From: Dehalococcoidia bacterium
Lineage (GTDB): Bacteria > Chloroflexota > Dehalococcoidia > GIF9 > AB-539-J10
Assembly (NCBI GenBank): GCA_004376695.1
Contig: SOJB01000112.1
Span: 1-10,478, forward strand
Direction of reading: 5' to 3'
Length of the DNA stretch: 10,478 nucleotides
A program made the translations under genes and the position numbers. Below, one piece after another: positions 7,013 to 10,478 of the stretch. Below the pieces are notes generated by a model. It searched no databases. It saw only the letters and a list, made by a program, of their open reading frames with translations, and had not been told where the DNA came from. Each line of letters opens with the position of its first letter. The stretch's first letter is position 1.

Positions 7013-7774
7013 ATGTCAATCTGGGGGATATATTCATGTTTCTATGATCTGTCCCTGAGGAATTTATTCCCTTACAGGCAGCTGCTGGACGACTTGACCA
7101 GGGCCCTGGAAGTCAAGGGCGGGGAGAGGATTCTGGATGCCGGATGCGGACCCGGAGCTGTAATCGAAAGAGTAATCAAAGAAAACAGAGGAAAGACGAT
7201 TAGCGTGGTGGGTGTGGATTTCAGCAGGGGGATGATAGGAAGGGCTCGCAAGAGATGCATGAAGCTTCCTGATGTTAGGCTCCAGGTCGCCGATCTGAAC
7301 AGAAAGCTGGAGTTTCCCGATAACTCTTTTGATAAAGTGGTTTGCTCTAATGTGCTTTATGCCTTGGAGAACCCGGAAAAGGTTCTGTCTGAATTCTACA
7401 GAGTTCTAAAGCCTGGGGCTGCCGTGGTTATTGCCAATCCCAAACCGAACGCCGGGGAAAGGGAACTCGTGAGAGAGCACCTGAGAACACTGAGAAGGCT
7501 TAGTCCTTTCCATAGAAGGGCTTATCACATGATTGTCTCTATCCTGCTTATTCCCGTAAATCTCGTTGTTACTACGATAAACAAGATCATTCTTACAAGG
7601 GCGAGAAACAGGGAATACCACTTTCTGGATAAGGGCAGTTTGTCGCGGATTCTGCAAGAGGTCAGGTTCAGGAATATCAGCATAAGCTCTTGCTACGCTG
7701 ATCAATGCTGGCTGGTGAGGGCAGAGAAATGGGAATCCGGGCAGGACGGCGAAGACAGGGTCAGCGATTCCTGA
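7013..7774 (+). CDS. class I SAM-dependent methyltransferase
   Basis: This 253-residue protein has the Rossmann methyltransferase pattern. Motif I is ILDAGCGPG (40-48), with the acidic residue D69 in VVGVDFS for the SAM ribose, then VADLNRKLEFPDNSFD and SEFYRVLKPGAAVVI. It is closest in style to the UbiE/Methyltransf_11 group, but the substrate is not recognisable. After the catalytic core a hydrophobic stretch (173-198, MIVSILLIPVNLVV and beyond) could bind the membrane or a lipid-like substrate, which would suit a quinone or lipid methylase (inference). An in-frame stop lies just upstream, which fixes the ATG at 7013; only a weak ribosome site is visible. It lies 82 bp after the c-di-GMP gene on the same strand and may be read from it. 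Its 3' end overlaps the convergent methyltransferase by 14 bp. Confidence 0.85.
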   Translation: MSIWGIYSCFYDLSLRNLFPYRQLLDDLTRALEVKGGERILDAGCGPGAVIERVIKENRGKTISVVGVDFSRGMIGRARKRCMKLPDVRLQVADLNRKLEFPDNSFDKVVCSNVLYALENPEKVLSEFYRVLKPGAAVVIANPKPNAGERELVREHLRTLRRLSPFHRRAYHMIVSILLIPVNLVVTTINKIILTRARNREYHFLDKGSLSRILQEVRFRNISISSCYADQCWLVRAEKWESGQDGEDRVSDS

Positions 7775-8411
7775 CCAGAACACATATGTTCCGTGAGAAG
7801 CTCCTTACGGGGAAACGGTAGGATCTCTCTGGAAACATACTGACGATTTCCCAGCCGGCCTTGATTAATAACTTCCTTAACTCGCCATAAGAGAAGAGAT
7901 GATAGTAGCGGTACACTGTCTCCTCTTTTAGTTTCCAGGGGACTTGCTGCTCCTGTGATTTAAGCCAGAAACGTGGCTGCCCATAGTTCCAGACGGTCAG
8001 AAAGGCCTCGCTCCGGGGCTTTAACACCCGTCTTAGCTCTGCGAATGCTCTCTCCCTTTCCTGACCGCCCTTGATATGGTGATAGGTGGCAACCGATATT
8101 GCCCAATCGAACGTATGCTGAGGGAAGGGCAGGAACAAGGCGTCGGCGGCCATCAAGTTGACATAAAGCCCCTGCTTGGCGGAATATCTCAGGGCTTGCC
8201 TGAGCATGGCCGGGGAGGAATCTACACCCCAGAGCTCAAAGCTCCGGCTGAAGGCCAGGAAGTCCGGTCCGTGAGCGCAGCCCACATTCAGCAGCTTTCC
8301 GCCTTGCCACCTCTCCGCCATCTCCTCTAACTCCTTCTTCAATAGGGGCCAGTGCCTTACCCCGTACCAGCTTTCAGCTATTCGGTCGAAGACGTCCCCG
8401 TTTGTCGTCAT
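7761..8411 (-). CDS. Trm9/ALKBH8-like SAM methyltransferase, possibly for tRNA wobble uridine
   Basis: This 216-residue class I methyltransferase has motif I LLNVGCAHGPDF (40-51), acidic D64 in WGVDSS, then DALFLPFPQHTFDWAISV and ELRRVLKP. Several stretches resemble the Trm9/ALKBH8 methyltransferase domain: the N-terminal IAESWYGVRHWPLL (11-24), ATYHHI (108-113), TVWNYGQ (139-145), VPW (157-159) and RYYHLFSYGEL (168-178). In eukaryotes Trm9 with Trm112 methylates the carboxymethyl group of cm5U34 in tRNA. The neighbouring divergent gene is Elp3, which makes cm5U, so the same role is plausible, but it is an inference; a general small-molecule methylase remains possible. The start ATG at 8409-8411 has a weak AGGA site 8 nt upstream and a 15-bp palindrome in its leader. 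The 3' end overlaps the convergent gene at 7013-7774. Confidence 0.8.
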   Translation of the reverse strand: MTTNGDVFDRIAESWYGVRHWPLLKKELEEMAERWQGGKLLNVGCAHGPDFLAFSRSFELWGVDSSPAMLRQALRYSAKQGLYVNLMAADALFLPFPQHTFDWAISVATYHHIKGGQERERAFAELRRVLKPRSEAFLTVWNYGQPRFWLKSQEQQVPWKLKEETVYRYYHLFSYGELRKLLIKAGWEIVSMFPERSYRFPVRSFSRNICVLVRNR

Positions 8412-8421
8412 AGGCGCATCC

Positions 8422-8436
8422 TGCTAAACTTTAGCA
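8422..8436. promoter_or_regulatory. 15-bp perfect palindrome before the Trm9-like gene
   Basis: TGCTAAA-C-TTTAGCA is a perfect inverted repeat with a 1-bp centre, lying 10 bp upstream of the Trm9-like start codon (on the minus strand). The position and symmetry suit an operator for a dimeric repressor, or a small leader hairpin next to the ribosome site. No strong promoter hexamers could be placed around it. Confidence 0.35.
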
Positions 8437-8475
8437 TATCATGGCAAAACGCTCATGGTGGGAAGTCTCTTCTTG

Positions 8476-8545
8476 TTATTCTGAATGGAGCGAACCGGAA
8501 TGAACAATCCCAGAGCTTCTCAGCCCTGACTTGTCGGGACTGAGG
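8476..8545. repeat. probable intergenic repeat remnant with hairpin
   Basis: The stretch ATTCTGAATGGAGCGAA, followed by GGAATGAACAAT and then CTGACTTGTCGGGACTGAG, looks like a short intergenic repeat I recall in related environmental bacterial genomes; this identification is from memory only. The right part (8519-8544) forms a 12-position hairpin with one mismatch and one G-T pair. Its arm shares TCGGGACT with a hairpin at 42-57. Confidence 0.35.
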
Positions 8546-8623
8546 ATTACGGGAAGCGAGGCACTCGGAGCGACATTGCCTCCCGGTCGGTGCCAGGCTG
8601 AAGGAGACACCCAGGGTGGGCTG

Positions 8624-8665
8624 ATGGGAAGATTAGCGTTGACCTCGTATTGTCATGTGACATGA
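8624..8665 (+). CDS. possible 13-codon leader ORF coupled to the Elp3 gene
   Basis: ATG at 8624 lies 3 nt after AGGGTGGG and reads MGRLALTSYCHVT, then TGA at 8663-8665. The stop overlaps the likely Elp3 ATG at 8662 as ATGA, the classic arrangement for translational coupling. The Elp3 ATG has no ribosome site of its own, which makes coupling attractive, but the ORF is so short that chance is a real possibility. Confidence 0.3.
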   Translation: MGRLALTSYCHVT

Positions 8666-10014
8666 GGAAAGCATCTCGAACTATTTCTGGAGTAACCCCG
8701 GTGGCAGTGATGGCCAAGCCATTTCCCTGCCCGGGCAAATGTGTCTACTGCCCCGGCTTTCCTGAGGCACCCAAGAGCTATACGGTTGAGTCTCCGGCGG
8801 TTCTGCGCGCTCGAAGCTGTGACTTTGACGCCGGCAGGCAGGTGGAGATCAGGCTGAAGGTACTGGCTGAAATGGGGCACGCTCAGGATAAGGTAGAGCT
8901 TATCGTCATGGGAGGTACCTTTCTATCCTATCCCTATGGCTATCAGTATCAGTTTGTCAAGGATTGCTATGATGCGCTAAATGGCATTCCCTCCGGGAGT
9001 CTAGAAGAAGCCAGAAAATCGAATGAAAACGCTACACATCGGTGCGTGGGACTGTGCATCGAGACGAGGCCCGATTTCTGTGGAGAGGAAGAGATAAGGA
9101 GGATGCTCGATTTTGGCACCACCAGGGTTGAGCTTGGAGTACAGACCCTGGACGATGAGGTGCACCGCCTGACAAAGAGGGGCCATGGAGTAGCTGAAGT
9201 TATCATCGCTACGAGGCTACTAAGAGATTACGGCTTTAAGGTTCACTATCACTGGATGCCCGGTCTACCGGGGTCGACCCCGGAGCATGACCTGGAGCTA
9301 TCGCGGAAGCTGTTCGAGGATGAGCGCTTCCGACCCGATGGGCTCAAGCTCTACCCCACACTGGTGGTTGAAGGAAGCGAACTGGAGAATTGGTATCGAA
9401 ATGATCGCTACCATCCTTATGACGTTGAGGAGATGATTGAGCTGCTCATAGCTATTAAGACCCTGATTCCAAAATACGTAAGGGTGTCGAGGCTGATGCG
9501 GGATATTCCGAGCAAATTTATCATCGCCGGTAGTAAGGACCTGGCCCTCAGAGAAACTATCAGGAAGAAGATGAGGCAGGCAGGCCTTCAATGCAATTGC
9601 ATCCGGTGTCGGGAATACGGGCATCGTGTGAGGGACGGCTGGCAGGTCGGCGGGCCCAGGCCGACGAGGCTGGATTATGACACTTTGGGGGGGAGGGAGG
9701 TCTTCCTTTCATATGAGGATGAGTATGAGACCCTGTTCGGGTTACTGAGGTTGAGGGTCAATGAGAGAAGAGCGATGGTAAGGGAGCTACACATCTTCGG
9801 CCCGGAGGTTCCGCTGGGGGAGAGGCTGGAGCGAGCGGCCCAGCATCAGGGTCTCGGTGAAAGACTGCTTCGCCAGGCAGAAGGAATAGCCAGGGAGGAA
9901 TCCGGGAGTCGTGAGCTAATGGTGCTCAGTGGTGTGGGTGCCAGGGAGTATTATCGCTCGCTCGGTTACGGTCTCCGGGGTGCCTATATGGTCAAGGAGC
10001 TTCAGGCTATATAG
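8662..10014 (+). CDS. elp3: Elp3: radical-SAM tRNA wobble uridine carboxymethyltransferase
   Basis: This is a 450-residue bacterial Elp3, which uses SAM and acetyl-CoA to put a carboxymethyl group on U34 of tRNA (cm5U). The N-terminal radical-SAM part has the CX3CX2C cluster motif CPGKCVYC (C23, C27, C30), then KSYT, VELIVMGGTF, CIETRPDFC, RVELGVQTLDDEV and HYHWMPGLPGS, all Elp3 signatures. A Cys-rich linker CNCIRC (311-316) fits the zinc site. The C-terminal acetyltransferase-like domain keeps the acetyl-CoA loop QHQGLGERLL (394-403) and GVGAREYYRSLGY (424-436). The length is about that of the Dehalococcoides enzyme and shorter than eukaryotic Elp3. ATG 8662 is chosen because family similarity begins right after it; a TTG at 8650 is an alternative. 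Neither has a clear ribosome site. It is divergent from the Trm9-like gene across 250 bp, and I found no convincing promoter there. Confidence 0.93.
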   Translation: MRKASRTISGVTPVAVMAKPFPCPGKCVYCPGFPEAPKSYTVESPAVLRARSCDFDAGRQVEIRLKVLAEMGHAQDKVELIVMGGTFLSYPYGYQYQFVKDCYDALNGIPSGSLEEARKSNENATHRCVGLCIETRPDFCGEEEIRRMLDFGTTRVELGVQTLDDEVHRLTKRGHGVAEVIIATRLLRDYGFKVHYHWMPGLPGSTPEHDLELSRKLFEDERFRPDGLKLYPTLVVEGSELENWYRNDRYHPYDVEEMIELLIAIKTLIPKYVRVSRLMRDIPSKFIIAGSKDLALRETIRKKMRQAGLQCNCIRCREYGHRVRDGWQVGGPRPTRLDYDTLGGREVFLSYEDEYETLFGLLRLRVNERRAMVRELHIFGPEVPLGERLERAAQHQGLGERLLRQAEGIAREESGSRELMVLSGVGAREYYRSLGYGLRGAYMVKELQAI

Positions 10015-10192
10015 AAGCCTTCAGAGTTGTGCATGCATCGGTCGGTTGATACTGAGGCCGGCGCGAGTCTCACTGGGGCTGCCAGCTGAGCACGCTCCTA
10101 TATTGTAGCTCGACTCTGCAAGGGCGAGGACGGCCGGGTTCTGTCGTTTTAACGCAAGCTCGTTATTGACAGCATCGCTCGACCTGGACATG

Positions 10193-10221
10193 TTGAATTT
10201 TGGCTGAGCGTATCGTACAAT
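10193..10221 (+). promoter_or_regulatory. promoter of the zinc-ribbon gene
   Basis: TTGAAT (10193-10198) and TACAAT (10216-10221, 5 of 6) have a 17-nt spacer. Transcription would start near 10228, about 20 nt before the ATG at 10249. A TTGACA at 10166-10171 has no matching -10 and was not preferred. Confidence 0.55.
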
Positions 10222-10248
10222 AGCAGTTGCCAAGAAAGGTGGGGGAAT

Positions 10249-10478
10249 ATGGCCACGGTTTACTGTCACCACTGCGGGAAGAGAATAGATGAAGATGAAG
10301 TCTTCTGTCCGGCGTGTGGCAGAAGCCTGGTTGGAGACGATGTCGAATGGCAGGAGTTCAAGCTCCGTGAGACAATCGACAGAGTGAACCGCAGAGCAGA
10401 TGTTTATGTTGCTTTGGCAGCTGTTCTTATAAGTGTGGGGGTGGTTGGTGGTGGTTTCCTTGGCCTCTCATCGGATCC
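10249..10478 (+). CDS. zinc-ribbon membrane protein, truncated by the window end
   Basis: Only the first 76 residues are present. They begin with a four-cysteine zinc ribbon, CHHC (6-9) and CPAC (20-23), of the small 'zinc ribbon' type found at the front of many bacterial membrane proteins. A charged linker (VEWQEFKLRETIDRVNRR, 32-49) follows, then a hydrophobic segment starting near residue 52 (VYVALAAVLISVGVVGGGFL), probably a membrane helix. The ATG follows a purine-rich AAAGGTGGGGG. It has its own promoter and lies 234 bp after Elp3. The ribbon is not of the Trm112 type, so I do not propose it as a partner of the Trm9-like enzyme. The role is unknown. Confidence 0.75.
   Translation, partial: MATVYCHHCGKRIDEDEVFCPACGRSLVGDDVEWQEFKLRETIDRVNRRADVYVALAAVLISVGVVGGGFLGLSSD

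Noticed and set aside
8639..8644. TTGACC as a -35 box for Elp3
   Set aside because: The matching -10 position falls on the start codon and does not resemble TATAAT.
9298..9624. 108-codon minus-strand frame inside Elp3
   Set aside because: It is fully contained in a well-supported gene and has no recognisable domain.
10015..10248. Gap between Elp3 and the zinc-ribbon gene searched for tRNA or a terminator
   Set aside because: No cloverleaf and no stem with T-run was found; only the promoter near its right end is supported.

Overview
The window most resembles a member of the Chloroflexota, probably a Dehalococcoidia-type genome. This is an inference from gene content: a bacterial Elp3, a GH3-like adenylating enzyme, an archaeal-style winged-helix protein, small NarL-type regulators and very consensus-like sigma-70 promoters. 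There is no marker gene to prove it. There are eight complete protein genes and one truncated gene. I see no rRNA, tRNA, CRISPR array or transposase.

Left part (1-1836): the minus strand of 1-190 carries a good promoter and a structured leader running out of the window to the left. It has a degenerate T-box-like core, but the gene it serves is not visible. Next comes a minus-strand NarL-type regulator (284-958) whose receiver domain has Gly where the phospho-accepting Asp should be. It is divergent from a plus-strand pair of small DNA-binding proteins: a winged helix (1140-1415) and a ribbon-helix-helix protein (1516-1836). Two back-to-back promoters lie between them, and their -35 boxes form an inverted repeat.

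Middle (2025-6930): a GH3-family acyl-adenylating enzyme is followed by a perfect 17-bp hairpin. A strong promoter then drives a 1007-residue membrane protein with about nine membrane segments, two GAF-like sensor domains, a GGDEF domain and an HD-GYP domain. It looks able both to make and to degrade c-di-GMP.

Right part (7013-10478): a general class I SAM methyltransferase runs tail to tail with, and overlaps by 14 bp, a second methyltransferase on the minus strand. The second one resembles Trm9/ALKBH8. Divergent from it is Elp3, the radical-SAM/acetyltransferase enzyme that makes cm5U at the tRNA wobble position. In eukaryotes Trm9 methylates that same cm5U group, so this pair may form a compact bacterial tRNA wobble-uridine pathway, the most attractive functional hypothesis here. 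The window ends inside a zinc-ribbon membrane protein that has its own promoter.

Regulation dominates the left half (pseudo-receiver regulator, two small DNA-binding proteins, c-di-GMP enzyme) and tRNA or small-molecule methylation the right half. Nothing in the sequence directly links the two halves.
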